DNA from: WHSW01 sp963729075
GTDB lineage: Bacteria > Actinomycetota > Thermoleophilia > Solirubrobacterales > 70-9
DNA length: 64,000 nucleotides
Reading direction: 5' to 3'
Assembly: GCA_963729075.1 (NCBI GenBank)
Contig: CAVSMU010000012.1
Coordinates: forward strand, 62,001 to 126,000
Positions 1 to 8,672 of this stretch are shown here, piece by piece. The first letter of the stretch is position 1. Every line of letters starts with the position of its first letter. The notes under the pieces are model-generated. The model saw only the letters and a list, made by a program, of their open reading frames with translations. It made no database searches and had not been told where the DNA came from. Both the position numbers and the translations under genes were made by a program.

Positions 1-26
1 AAACACCCGAACAGCGAAAGCCGCCG

Positions 27-1007
27 GTGCTCGGCGGCGAGCAGATCGAGCGCGCCCCCGGGATCGCCCCGATCACCTTCGTCGGCGGCACCGGACGCAG
101 CGGCACGCACGTGCTCGCCCAGGTGCTCTCGCGCAACCGCCGCATCGCCCTGATCCCGGTCGAGGTCCGCTTTCACACCGACCCCGACGGCTTTCCGGGG
201 CTGCTCTCGGGCGAGGTCACCCTGGAGCGCTTCGTCCGGCGGATGCGAGGCTTCTGGTGGCGCGGCTTCCAGCGCACGCGCATGCGGGGGATGTACCGGT
301 TCGTGGACGCCGACCGCTACCGCGCGGCGCTGGACCGGTTCCAGGAGTCGTTCCCCGACGATCAGGAGGCAGCCTGCCGGCAGCTCTTCTACGACCTGCT
401 CTGGTTTCGCACCGAGGAGCGCGAGGAGGGCGAAGCGCTCGTCGAGCAGAGCTGCGACACGGTCGCCGAGGCCGAGACGCTGGTGCGGCTCTTCCCCGAG
501 GCGCGGTTCATCCACGTCGTTCGCGACGGCCGCGACGCGTCCGCCTCGCGGGTCGCGCAGACACGCGGCCTCTTCCGCCCGCGAACCCGCGCGCAGGGGA
601 TCGAGTGGTGGTGGGAGCGGATGGACGCGATCGAGCGCGGCGCCAACGCGGTCCCGCCGGATCGCCTGCTGACCATGAGCCTCGACGAGCTGGTGCTGGT
701 CAAGGGCGGGCGGTTCGCCCTGCGCCCGATGTTCCGCTTCCTCGGCGGCCAGGTGACCCGCGGGGCGCGCCGCTACCTGCGCAACCACATGAGCGCCGAG
801 CTTGCCAACACGCAGCGCTGGCGCCGCGGCGTGTCGACGCGGCGAGCCGAACGGATCGACGCGCTCTACCGCGAGGCGCTCGAGCGGCTCGAGTCCTCCG
901 GCGCCCGCTCGGCGCCCCTGCTTCGCCGCACCTACGAGCGCGCCCGCGACCCCGCGGCCCGCGATCTCGCGCCGTTGGTCTATGTCTACGATCGAGGGTC
1001 GCAGTGA
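27..1007 (+). CDS. PAPS-dependent sulfotransferase family protein (first of a tandem pair)
   Basis: Predicted cytosolic sulfotransferase that would move sulfate from PAPS to a glycan or lipid hydroxyl. The 326-residue product has a 5'-phosphosulfate loop GGTGRSGTH at residues 20-28 and a 3'-phosphate motif VVRDGRDASASR at about 164-175, both diagnostic of the fold. The GTG start is the first available; the frame stays open to the window edge, so the true start could lie upstream. It overlaps the next sulfotransferase by GTGA, and the two proteins are clearly paralogous (shared motifs and a shared SAELANTQRWRRG/NADAANRERWRKG C-terminal block). The acceptor is unknown. Confidence 0.85.
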   Translation: MLGGEQIERAPGIAPITFVGGTGRSGTHVLAQVLSRNRRIALIPVEVRFHTDPDGFPGLLSGEVTLERFVRRMRGFWWRGFQRTRMRGMYRFVDADRYRAALDRFQESFPDDQEAACRQLFYDLLWFRTEEREEGEALVEQSCDTVAEAETLVRLFPEARFIHVVRDGRDASASRVAQTRGLFRPRTRAQGIEWWWERMDAIERGANAVPPDRLLTMSLDELVLVKGGRFALRPMFRFLGGQVTRGARRYLRNHMSAELANTQRWRRGVSTRRAERIDALYREALERLESSGARSAPLLRRTYERARDPAARDLAPLVYVYDRGSQ

Positions 1008-1978
1008 GCGTGATGAGTGGCCCCTCCGACAGCCCCGCTGACCTCGTCTTCGTCGGCGGCACCGGGCGCAGCGGCACCCACATCCTCTCCTACCTGCTCG
1101 ACCGCCACTCCCGCTTTTTCGGGGTCCCGATCGAGTGCCGCTTCCACTGCAACCCGAAGGGGCTCGCCGACGTCGTCTGCGGCCGGACCGAGCCCGAGGA
1201 CTTCCTTCAGAAGCTGCGCGGGTACTGGTGGCACCGCGTGCGAGTCGGCGATCGCGCCTACGTGAAGGCGAAGTGGCGGGCGCTCGGGCGCGGGCAGGTG
1301 CGCGGTCTGCACACGATCGTCGACGTCGCGGACTTCAACGCGGCGGCCGATCGCTTCGAGAGCGCCTACGGCGAGGACCTGCTCGGCGCCTCGCGCACGC
1401 TCTTCTACGACCTGCTGGAACCGCTCGCCCAGCGCGCCGGCAAGCCCGCGCTCGTCGAGATGAGCTGCTTCACGATCGCGGCGGCCGACGGGCTCGCGCA
1501 GATCTTTCCCGAGGCGCGCTTCGTGCATTCGGTCCGCGACGGTCGCGACTCGGGCTCCTCGAAGGTCTCGCTGCGCCAGAAGCCGCACCACCCGACCGAC
1601 GTCACCTCGGGGATCGAGTTCTGGGCCGATCGCCTGCGCCAGGCGGAGCGGGGCGTTCGCGGCATGGACCCGGCCGACCGCGAGCGCCTGCGGGTGATCA
1701 GCCTCGACGAGCTCGTCTGGAGCGACCGCGAGGGCGCGTACGCGGAGCTCTGCGCCTTCCTCGGGATATCCGACGAGCCGGAGATGCGGAAGTTCTTCGA
1801 CACGGAGATGAACGCCGACGCGGCCAACCGCGAGCGCTGGCGCAAGGGCCTGACGGAGCCCGAGCAGGCCGAGATCGTGCGCCGCTACGAGGCGGAGCTC
1901 GATCGGCTCGAGGCCGAGGACTATCACTGCGCGCCGGTGCTGCGCCGCTCGTACGAGCGCGAGCGAGCACTGGCTTGA
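1004..1978 (+). CDS. PAPS-dependent sulfotransferase family protein (second of tandem pair)
   Basis: 324 residues. PAPS loop GGTGRSGTH lies at about residues 18-26 and the 3'-phosphate motif SVRDGRDSGSSK at about 176-187. Start GTG 1004 was chosen because GAGGG at 994-998 sits 5 nt upstream and the codon overlaps the preceding stop (GTGA); GTG 1010 and ATG 1013 are alternatives. Its stop overlaps the TTG start of the glycosyltransferase, so the three genes look translationally coupled. It probably sulfates a related acceptor in the same surface-glycan pathway (inference from neighbours). Confidence 0.85.
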   Translation: MSVMSGPSDSPADLVFVGGTGRSGTHILSYLLDRHSRFFGVPIECRFHCNPKGLADVVCGRTEPEDFLQKLRGYWWHRVRVGDRAYVKAKWRALGRGQVRGLHTIVDVADFNAAADRFESAYGEDLLGASRTLFYDLLEPLAQRAGKPALVEMSCFTIAAADGLAQIFPEARFVHSVRDGRDSGSSKVSLRQKPHHPTDVTSGIEFWADRLRQAERGVRGMDPADRERLRVISLDELVWSDREGAYAELCAFLGISDEPEMRKFFDTEMNADAANRERWRKGLTEPEQAEIVRRYEAELDRLEAEDYHCAPVLRRSYERERALA

Positions 1979-3561
1979 GGATCCTCTTCACCACCTCCAA
2001 CGGGACCGGGCTCGGCCACCTGACCCGCTCCATGGCGATCGCGCGCCGGCTCGGCCCCGAGGTCGAGCCGCTCTTCCTCACGCTCTCGGCGGCGGCCCCG
2101 GTGGTCCGGCAGATGGGCTTTCCGGTCGAGTACGTGGCCTCGTACGCGACCCCGGGCTCCGGCAACGACTACCGCTGGTCGCGGCGCCTGCGCGCCCGCC
2201 TGCGCGCGGTGATCGCCGAGGCCGAGCCGGCCGTGATCGTCTTCGACGGCACCCACCCCTACGAGGCGTTGCTCGGGGCCCTGCCGTCCTCGGGCGTCGC
2301 GGTCTGGTGCCGGCGGCCGCTGTGGAAGGCGGGCTCGAGCCGCGTGCCGCTGGGCCGCGCCGGCGCCTTCGACGCGGTGCTCGAGCCGGGCGAGCTGGCC
2401 GAGTCCGAGGACCGCGGCCCCACGGTCGCGCTGCGCGGCCGCGCCAACCGCGTCGGTCCGATCGTGCTCCTCGACCGCTCGGAGCTCCTGCCGCGCGCCG
2501 AGGCCGAGGCCGAGCTCGGGCTCGAGCCGGGGCGCACCAATGTGCTCGTCACCTTGGGGCAGGGGGCGGAGGTGCGGGAGGCGACCGCCCGTTGCCTGCG
2601 GCACTTGACGGGCAATGAGGGGGTGCAGGTCGCGGCGCTGCGCTCCACGATCGCCGCCATCCCGGCGAGTGGCGCGTTGTTGGCGCATAGCGACCAAAAC
2701 CCGCCACCGGTTGGCCAGAGCACCGCCGGCGTCGTCGAGTTGGAGGCCACCTATCCGATGAGCCGGTACTTCAACGCCTTCGACGCCGCGATCGCCGCCG
2801 CGGGCTACAACGCCTTCCACGAGCTGATCGCGCTCGGTGTCCCCGCTCTCTACGTGCCGATGGCGCGGGAGACCGACGACCAGGCCGCCCGGGCGCGCTG
2901 GGCGGAGTCCGCGGGGCTCGGCCTGGGCACCGACGGCCCGGCCGACCTCCGCCTGGAGGCCCAGCTGGACCGCCTGCTCGACGCCGGCGAACGCGACGCG
3001 ATCGCCGAGCGGCTCGCGGAGCTCGCCGAGCCAACCGGCGCTGCTGACGCCGCCCGCTGGCTCACCGACCTCGCGCCGCCCGCTCAGGCGCCCAGCGTCG
3101 ACTCGCGTGCCGCAGCGGGCAGCGAGTCGACGCTCGGTGCAACGGGTGGCCGCGCCGGCTCGGGCCGCGAGTTCCGGCGCCGGTGGGGGCAGTTCCTCAC
3201 GAGCCTCCCGCGCACCCTCGCCCGCCTCACCCGCCAGCAGCTCACCCAGCCGCGAGTGCGGACCGTCGTGCTCGCAGTCGGGATCGCCGACGACGCGATC
3301 GCCGCCGCCGTCGCCGCTGCGCTCGAGGAGAGCGGCGAGGAGCCGGCGCGCACGCTGGTGGTCACCGACTCGCTCGCGCTCGGCCCGCTGCGCGCGCTCG
3401 GGGTTGGGATCGAGCACGTCCCGGGGCGGGCCGAACGCCAGCCCGAGCTCGCCGGCGGCACGTACGAGGACTTCCTCCGCCGCCGGCTGGAGCTGATCCT
3501 GGCGGAACGCCCGGAGCCCCGCCGCACCGTGGTGGCGCCGGGAGGGGCTCCGCTACCCTGA
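1975..3561 (+). CDS. MurG-like (GT28/GT-B) glycosyltransferase with C-terminal extension
   Basis: 528 residues from a TTG start that overlaps the previous stop (TTGA). The N-terminus carries the GT-B acceptor-side signature NGTGLGHLTRSMAIA (residues about 9-23). The donor-side block AAAGYNAFHELIALGVP followed by a DDQAARA stretch at about 270-310 is typical of MurG-like enzymes. After about residue 370 there is a low-complexity linker that contains a long DNA palindrome, then about 110 residues (start RTVVLAVGIADD) that I do not recognise. It probably builds the glycan modified by the flanking sulfotransferases and exported by the flippase downstream. Confidence 0.75.
   Translation: MRILFTTSNGTGLGHLTRSMAIARRLGPEVEPLFLTLSAAAPVVRQMGFPVEYVASYATPGSGNDYRWSRRLRARLRAVIAEAEPAVIVFDGTHPYEALLGALPSSGVAVWCRRPLWKAGSSRVPLGRAGAFDAVLEPGELAESEDRGPTVALRGRANRVGPIVLLDRSELLPRAEAEAELGLEPGRTNVLVTLGQGAEVREATARCLRHLTGNEGVQVAALRSTIAAIPASGALLAHSDQNPPPVGQSTAGVVELEATYPMSRYFNAFDAAIAAAGYNAFHELIALGVPALYVPMARETDDQAARARWAESAGLGLGTDGPADLRLEAQLDRLLDAGERDAIAERLAELAEPTGAADAARWLTDLAPPAQAPSVDSRAAAGSESTLGATGGRAGSGREFRRRWGQFLTSLPRTLARLTRQQLTQPRVRTVVLAVGIADDAIAAAVAAALEESGEEPARTLVVTDSLALGPLRALGVGIEHVPGRAERQPELAGGTYEDFLRRRLELILAERPEPRRTVVAPGGAPLP
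3088..3140. repeat. Imperfect 19-bp inverted repeat inside the glycosyltransferase gene
   Basis: AGCGTCGACTCGC at 3094-3106 is perfectly complementary to GCGAGTCGACGCT at 3122-3134, and pairing extends outward to 19 bp per arm with two mismatches. The loop is about 15 nt. It falls in the linker between the catalytic part and the unknown C-terminal domain and keeps the reading frame open. Confidence 0.7.
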
Positions 3562-3571
3562 GGGCGCTCCG

Positions 3572-4486
3572 ATGGAGGCCTCAACACCCGTAAAGCCGCA
3601 TCCGATCGCGGCGCCGGGCGACCAGCCGCGCGTCGACGACGCCCACCCGGGGGCGCTGCCCAACCTGGTCGTGATCGGGGCGCAGAAGTGCGGCACGAGC
3701 GTCCTTCACTACTACCTCAGCCTCCATCCGGAGGTCTCGATGTCGAAGCCGAAGGAGCTCAACTTCTTCATCGAGGAGCGCAACTGGCCGCGCGGGGTCG
3801 ACTGGTACCGCGGCCACTTCGACCCCGACGCCCGCGTCCGCGGCGAGGCCTCGCCCAACTACTCGGCCTTCCCCCAGCACCAGGGCGTGCCGGACCGCAT
3901 GCATTCGGTGGTGCCCGAGGCGCGGCTGATCTACATGATCCGCGACCCGCTCGAGCGGATCGCCGCGCACTGGGTCCACAACTACGCGAAGCGGCGCGAG
4001 AAGGGCACGCTCGCCGAGACCCTCACGCACCCGAACACCTCCTACGTCACGCGCTCCCTGTACGCCATGCAGCTCGAGCGCTTCCTCGCGTTCTACCCCC
4101 GCGAGCAGGTGCTCGTGTTCCAGCAGTCCGAGCTCCGCTACAAGCGGATGGAGACCCTGCGCCGGATCTTCGAGTTCCTCGGCGTCGACCCCGACTACAC
4201 GCACCCCCGGTTCGAGCAGGAGCGCCACCAGACCGCGCGCAAGACCCGCGCGACGCGGCTCGCCGTGAAGCTCGAGAAGCTCGGCCGCAGCAGCCGAGCG
4301 CGGATGCTGCCCTCGAATTTCTGGCTGGTGCTCGACGACCGGCTGCCGCTGCGGCGCGCGATCAAGCGGCCCGACGTGCGCGCCTCGCTGCCGCCGGACA
4401 CCCTCGCCCAGCTGCGCGCCGACGCCGAGCGCCTGCGCGAGCTCACCGGCCGCGACTTCTCCAACTGGAAGATCTGGGACGCTTGA
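3572..4486 (+). CDS. Sulfotransferase domain protein (N-/O-sulfotransferase-like)
   Basis: 304 residues. The PAPS-binding loop is IGAQKCGTSVLHYYL (residues 35-49) and the 3'-phosphate motif is YMIRDPLERIAAHW (121-134). This is the heparan-sulfate-type sulfotransferase subfamily, different from the two upstream. It starts 10 bp after the glycosyltransferase stop and lies before the flippase gene, completing a three-sulfotransferase cluster. The substrate is not deducible; a sulfated exopolysaccharide or glycolipid is inferred from context. Confidence 0.85.
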   Translation: MEASTPVKPHPIAAPGDQPRVDDAHPGALPNLVVIGAQKCGTSVLHYYLSLHPEVSMSKPKELNFFIEERNWPRGVDWYRGHFDPDARVRGEASPNYSAFPQHQGVPDRMHSVVPEARLIYMIRDPLERIAAHWVHNYAKRREKGTLAETLTHPNTSYVTRSLYAMQLERFLAFYPREQVLVFQQSELRYKRMETLRRIFEFLGVDPDYTHPRFEQERHQTARKTRATRLAVKLEKLGRSSRARMLPSNFWLVLDDRLPLRRAIKRPDVRASLPPDTLAQLRADAERLRELTGRDFSNWKIWDA

Positions 4487-4509
4487 GCCCGGCCTAGGCG
4501 GGCATCGCG

Positions 4510-6535
4510 ATGCCCAAGGCTCGACGCAACAAGCCGCAACAGCAGCACGATCACCCCGGCGGGTCCGGCGCGATCCTCGGCGTGCGCGTGCTGCGCTACT
4601 CCGGCGTCCAGGGGACGACGCTGGTGATCGCGAACGCGATCCAGCTCGTCTCGGTGATGGTCGTCGCCGCGTACCTCGGCCCGAGCGAGATGGGCCGCTT
4701 CGCGCTGCTGCTCTTCCTCGCCGGCCTGGTCACGCAGCTGCTGTCGCTGCTGGTGAAGCCGGGGACGATCCGGCGCACCTTCGGGGCCGACGACGAGGAG
4801 GGCGACGACGACGACGAGGAGGACGAGAAGGTCGTCTCGACCTCGCCGCAGCGCACGCTCGGCACGGGCCTCGCCTGGGCGGCGACGCTCGGCCTCCTCG
4901 GCACCGCGATCGTGGTGCTCGCGCGCGAGCCGATCGCCGATCTGTTGCTCGGCGACCCCGGCGACGCCGAGCTGGTGATCTGGGCCGCGGTCCTGGCGGG
5001 CTTCTGGCTCGTCTTCAAGCTCGCCGACATCACGATCTGGCTCGAGCGCCGCCCGGGCGCGTTCGTCGTCTCCGACACGGCGCGGCCGGTGCTCGCGCTG
5101 GCCGCCCTCGTGATCCTGCTGTCCGCGGGCGGCGGGCTCGAGGGCGCGATCGCCGCCACCGCGATCGGCACGGCGATCGCCGCGGTGAGTCGCCGTGATC
5201 CTCCTCCTGGGGAGCTTCGAGCCGTCCTTCGACCTCGCCGAGATCCGCCAGATCATCGCCCGCGGCGCCTACCGCGCCCCGGTCGTGACCTCGTTCTGGG
5301 TCATCCAGAACGCCGACGTCTTCATCCTCTCGCGAATCGTCAGCGACACCGACCTGGGCATCTACGCGCTCGCCTCACGACTCGGGTTCGTGGTCTCGTT
5401 CCTCCCGCAGGGCTTCCGGGTTGCGATGCGGCCGCTGCGCAAGTCGGCGGCGTTCAAGGCGGTCGGCGACCAGTACGGAAAGGCCACCGTCCAAGGCCAG
5501 CTGCTCGGCTACTTCGCCGTTCTCTGCATCTTCGCCGTCCTGATGATGGTCCTGGGCGGGAAGGTGCTGGTCGACATTGCGCCGCCGTCGTACGCCGACG
5601 CCGCCGGCCTGATCCCGTTCACGGCGGCCGCCTTCGTGATGCCGTCGGTCTACCGGACCGTGAACCAGAACGTGAACCTCTCCCATAAGCGGGCGCTCTT
5701 TATCACCGGCTGCGTCGGCGCGGCGCTGGCATTCATCGCCTGCACCCTGCTCCTCGCGCCCGAGATCGGCACCTATGCGGCTCCGATCGGGATGCTCCTC
5801 GGCTTCGGCATCCCCTCGTTGCTGATGTTCGCTCGCAACCAGACGGGCGCCAAGCCGATCGAGTTCCCCTACCGCGCCGTCGGGATAGCGCTCCTGCTCG
5901 CCGGCGCGATCGCGGGCGCCTTTCAGCTGCTCGAGCTCAGCCCGGTACTCGAGCTCGTGCTCGCGGTCGTGCTGCTCGCGGTGTTCCTGGTGGCCCTGGT
6001 CCCCCTCGGCGTGATTCCGCGCTACCACCGGGGCCCGCTGCTGCACACCGTGCGCTCGCTCGGGCGCGGCACGCCGGCGGATTTCCGCGCCCGGCGCGGG
6101 CTGCGGACGCTGGCGCCCGATGAGCGCGAGGAGCTGCGCTGGGCGGTGATCGTCGGGCTGCCGGCCGAGCGCCTTGCTGCCGACGGCTCCGCGGGATCGC
6201 GGCTGGTCGGCTATCTGCGCCGCGTCGGCGAGCGTGGCGGGATCCCGGTGGGAAGCCAATCACCGCACGACGCCGAGCTCGCGGTCTTCCTGTTCGAGGA
6301 CAGCTCGCGCGCGGTGCGCGACGCGCACATGCGCCGCCTGCTCGGCGCCGGCGCGGAGTCGAACGACATGCGTGCGCTCGAGGACCTGGTCGCGCATCTC
6401 GCCCGGGTCCCCGACGATGGCTGGGAGGGCCGGCCGTCCGCCGAGCGGGGGACGACGTTTCCAGGCGTGGAGCGCCGCCGGCGAGCGCAGCGCCGGAAGG
6501 CCCTGCGCCGGGCGCAGGGGAGCTCGGCCGAATGA
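4510..6535 (+). CDS. Polysaccharide flippase (MOP/Wzx-like) with cytoplasmic tail, frameshifted near 5193
   Basis: Multi-spanning membrane protein that likely flips the lipid-linked glycan made by the neighbours. Residues 1-227 (from ATG 4510) hold several membrane helices and an unusual acidic loop (DDEEGDDDDEEDE). The sense then continues one frame over from about 5195 (VILLLGSFEPSF) through further helices and a hydrophilic C-terminus ending at 6535. Dropping one C in CGCCGTG at 5191-5197 gives a continuous 674-residue protein. The shift matches the single-base insertions seen in other genes here, so the gene is probably intact in vivo. Confidence 0.75.
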
Positions 6536-6574
6536 GCGACGGCCCCGGCGCGCCGTGAGCGCGCCGCCGCCGGG

Positions 6575-7177
6575 CTAGTCGGAATCGGAATCTGAGCGCC
6601 TGATCACGATTCGATCGGGCTCGATCGTGACCTCGACCCGGCGCTTGCCGGCCCAGTTTTCGGCGTAGATCGGATCGTCCTTGACCGCCGGATCGAGCCA
6701 CAGCCCGTATCCCTCGTCGTCGCCGTGGTCGAAGGTGGCCTGCATCCCGGCGCCGACGCGGCCGCTGCGGCCGCGGCCGCCCCGGCGGCGGCGGCGACGG
6801 CGGCGCGGGGCGCCGTCGCCCTGCTCGCCGGCACCCTCGTCGGTGGACCCGTCCTCCTTCTCCGCCTCGGGCTCGGCCTCCTCCGCGCGCTCGGCCGCCT
6901 CGGCCTCTTCGGCCTCGGCCGCCTTTGCCTCGGCCGCCTCGGCCTCGGCGGCGGCCTCCTCCTCCTCGAGCGTGGCGGCCTCGATCTCGGCCTCGATCTC
7001 GTCGCGGAGGTCGACCTCCGCCGCGTCCTCGTCCTCGACGTCCAGTTCGTGCTGGCGGCGGAACTCGCGCAGCTCGTTGGTCGAGACCTCGAGCTGGTGC
7101 GCGATCCAGGCGTCGGTGCGGCCCTGGCGCACCCAGGCGCGGATCTGGTTCAGCTGTGAGCGAAGTGGCTTGGCCAT
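6575..7177 (-). CDS. Hypothetical protein: HTH-like N-terminus, acidic coiled coil, Arg-rich patch
   Basis: 200 residues from ATG 7177 (an upstream in-frame start would run into the region divergent with csrA). The N-terminus (RTDAWIAHQLEVSTNELREF) resembles a helix-turn-helix. Residues about 45-110 are Ala/Glu-rich and probably helical. A run of eight arginines followed by GGRGRSGR suggests nucleic-acid contact. The C-terminus (YAENWAGKRRVEVTIEPDR) looks like a short beta domain. Function unknown; a nucleic-acid-binding role is inference. It is transcribed divergently from csrA. Confidence 0.6.
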   Translation of the reverse strand: MAKPLRSQLNQIRAWVRQGRTDAWIAHQLEVSTNELREFRRQHELDVEDEDAAEVDLRDEIEAEIEAATLEEEEAAAEAEAAEAKAAEAEEAEAAERAEEAEPEAEKEDGSTDEGAGEQGDGAPRRRRRRRRGGRGRSGRVGAGMQATFDHGDDEGYGLWLDPAVKDDPIYAENWAGKRRVEVTIEPDRIVIRRSDSDSD

Positions 7178-7300
7178 GGTTGGGCCGGAAATTTCTCCGG
7201 CGCAGCGCGCGATACTAGCCAACGCGGTGCGCAGAACCGCCGCTGCGCCTCGCGGGGCCGCGAACGGCTACTCTCCTGTTAACGGAAACCAACGGTCAGG

Positions 7301-7316
7301 GTCACCGGGGGGTGAC
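7301..7316. promoter_or_regulatory. Inverted repeat in the csrA leader
   Basis: GTCACC (7301-7306) and GGTGAC (7311-7316) flank a GGGG loop, 30 nt before the csrA start. The SD region reads AATGGAGGCGAG; its GGA is the kind of site CsrA itself binds, so the hairpin plus GGA could form an autoregulatory leader. The role is inferred. Confidence 0.4.
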
Positions 7317-7346
7317 TGCTCGACCGCGGTCTCGAATGGAGGCGAG

Positions 7347-7577
7347 ATGCTGGTCCTGACCCGCAAGACAAACCAGAGCATCATGATCGGTGACGACGTC
7401 GAGATCTCGGTGCTCGCGGTTTCCAGGGACAAGATCCGGCTCGGGATCACCGCCCCGCGTGACGTCCCGGTGTTCCGCAAGGAGGTCTACCTCTCCATCA
7501 AGGGGGAGGAGGACGACGAGGACGACGCATCCGACGGCGTCTCGGAAGCGCTCGACGGGCTGGCCAAGAAGAAGTAG
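7347..7577 (+). CDS. csrA: Carbon storage regulator CsrA
   Basis: 76-residue RNA-binding translational regulator. It begins with the family hallmark MLVLTRKTNQSIMIGDD and continues through VLAVSRDKIRLGI and APRDVPVFRKEV, matching CsrA strand by strand. An acidic/lysine tail (EEDDEDDASD...AKKK) extends beyond the usual ~60 residues. ATG 7347 is preceded by GGAGG at 7338-7342. No flagellar genes or FliW lie nearby, unlike many csrA loci. Confidence 0.95.
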   Translation: MLVLTRKTNQSIMIGDDVEISVLAVSRDKIRLGITAPRDVPVFRKEVYLSIKGEEDDEDDASDGVSEALDGLAKKK

Positions 7578-7618
7578 CCGCTCATCGTTCGCTAAGCGAA
7601 CGGAAATACGGGCGGGAA

Positions 7619-7891
7619 TTGGTTGATAGGCTCGATGCCGTGGCCAGCGACCTCCGCATGAACCAGGAACTGGATCAGTTCGAGGTCGCCTTCGAGCAGG
7701 AATCGGCACTCGATCGCCGCCGGCGCCAGCAGCTTCGCCAGCGCGCGGTCGCCCGCTCCAAGGCGCGCCAGATCCACTCGACCGAGAAGCACGGCAACAT
7801 CGGCTTCGGCGTGCTGCTGATCGCGCTCACGCTCACCGTCGTGGTCGTCGCCGTGGTCATGTTCGAGACGCTGGCCTGGCTGATGGCCTAG
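7619..7891 (+). CDS. Small single-pass membrane protein, hypothetical
   Basis: 90 residues from TTG 7619; GTG 7640 and ATG 7658 are plausible alternatives. The N-terminal half is charged and helical (ALDRRRRQQLRQRAVARSKA). One strong transmembrane segment (GVLLIALTLTVVVVAVVMF) lies near the C-terminus. It follows csrA by 41 bp on the same strand and ends at the palindromic repeat array. No family recognised. Confidence 0.6.
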   Translation: MVDRLDAVASDLRMNQELDQFEVAFEQESALDRRRRQQLRQRAVARSKARQIHSTEKHGNIGFGVLLIALTLTVVVVAVVMFETLAWLMA

Positions 7892-7901
7892 CCATCGCCC
7901 C

Positions 7902-8078
7902 AACGTCCCTGACGGCCCCGCATAGCGGCCACTCCGGGACGTTCACCGTGGGCCTCCGCGCGAACGTCCCTAACGGCCCCGGCATAGCGGTCACTCCGAT
8001 GGCGACTCCGGGACGTTCACCGTGGGCCTTCGCGCGAACGTCCCTAACGGCCCCGCATAGCGGTTACTCCGGGACGTT
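7902..8078. repeat. Three tandem palindromic units (AACGTCCC...GGGACGTT) between convergent genes
   Basis: Units at 7902-7943, 7963-8017 and 8037-8078 each begin AACGTCCC and end GGGACGTT, so each can fold into a hairpin. The inner parts also pair (TAACGGC/GCGGTTA). The linkers (CACCGTGGGCC plus CGCGCG) are near-identical. The middle unit carries a short internal duplication (ACTCCGATGGCGACTCCG). The array lies exactly between two convergent genes. A related array is at 21401-21555. Confidence 0.85.
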
Positions 8079-8092
8079 CGCGGTGGGCCGGT

Positions 8093-8632
8093 CTACGGAC
8101 CGCAGGCGCCCCAGAGCCCGCGGCCGGCGTTCCCGGCCTCCTGCTCGAGGCGGTTAAGCAGCGGGGCGAATTGGTCGTTGGGGGCGATCGTGAGCGTCGT
8201 CGCGTAGCCGCGCCGCACGAGGTCGGCGTTCACGAAGCGGTCGCCGACGTAGACGTAGGCGAGCAGGCGCCCGTAGTCGTCGCGGCGCTCGGGCCCGAAC
8301 TCCAGGCGCACCCGCTCGCCGCCCACCAGGCGCTCGTTGAAGTCGCTCGCCTCCGGCCCGAAGCACTCGACCGGGGCGCCCGGCTTCACCGACTCGGGGG
8401 TGTCGACGCCGATGTAGCGCACGTCCTCCTCGGTGCCGTCGATCAGCACCTCGATCGTGTCACCGTCGACGATGTCCGCGACCGGGACGACGATCCCGCG
8501 CCGAGGGCCGTCGCCGTTCGCCGCGGGCCGGTCGTTCCCGTCGTCGCCCTCGTCGCCACCGCTCAGCAGGACGACGACGAGGATCGCGAGCAGGGCCAGC
8601 GAGCCGAGGCTCGGCAGCGAGGTGAGGCGCAT
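8093..8632 (-). CDS. Secreted/membrane-anchored thermonuclease-like nuclease (SNase family)
   Basis: 179 residues. A hydrophobic N-terminal segment (residues 5-24) would export or anchor it. The staphylococcal-nuclease fold follows: VDGDT (D58), VRYIGVDTPE (R72, D77, E80) and DDYGRLLAYV (R122) match the catalytic Asp/Arg/Glu/Arg set, and the C-terminal GRGLWGACGP is typical. It would degrade DNA/RNA outside the membrane using Ca2+. Its stop abuts the palindromic repeat array. Confidence 0.85.
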   Translation of the reverse strand: MRLTSLPSLGSLALLAILVVVLLSGGDEGDDGNDRPAANGDGPRRGIVVPVADIVDGDTIEVLIDGTEEDVRYIGVDTPESVKPGAPVECFGPEASDFNERLVGGERVRLEFGPERRDDYGRLLAYVYVGDRFVNADLVRRGYATTLTIAPNDQFAPLLNRLEQEAGNAGRGLWGACGP

Positions 8633-8672
8633 CTGGAGTACAAGCCCGGCGGAGCGCCCTCCGCCGCCGCGG

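Noticed and set aside
5180..5200. Programmed ribosomal frameshift in the flippase
   Set aside because: No slippery heptamer or downstream structure, and the same +1 insertion pattern occurs in many unrelated genes of the window.
7902..8078. CRISPR array
   Set aside because: Only three units, each itself a palindrome with variable loop, no spacer-like unique sequence of constant length and no cas genes.
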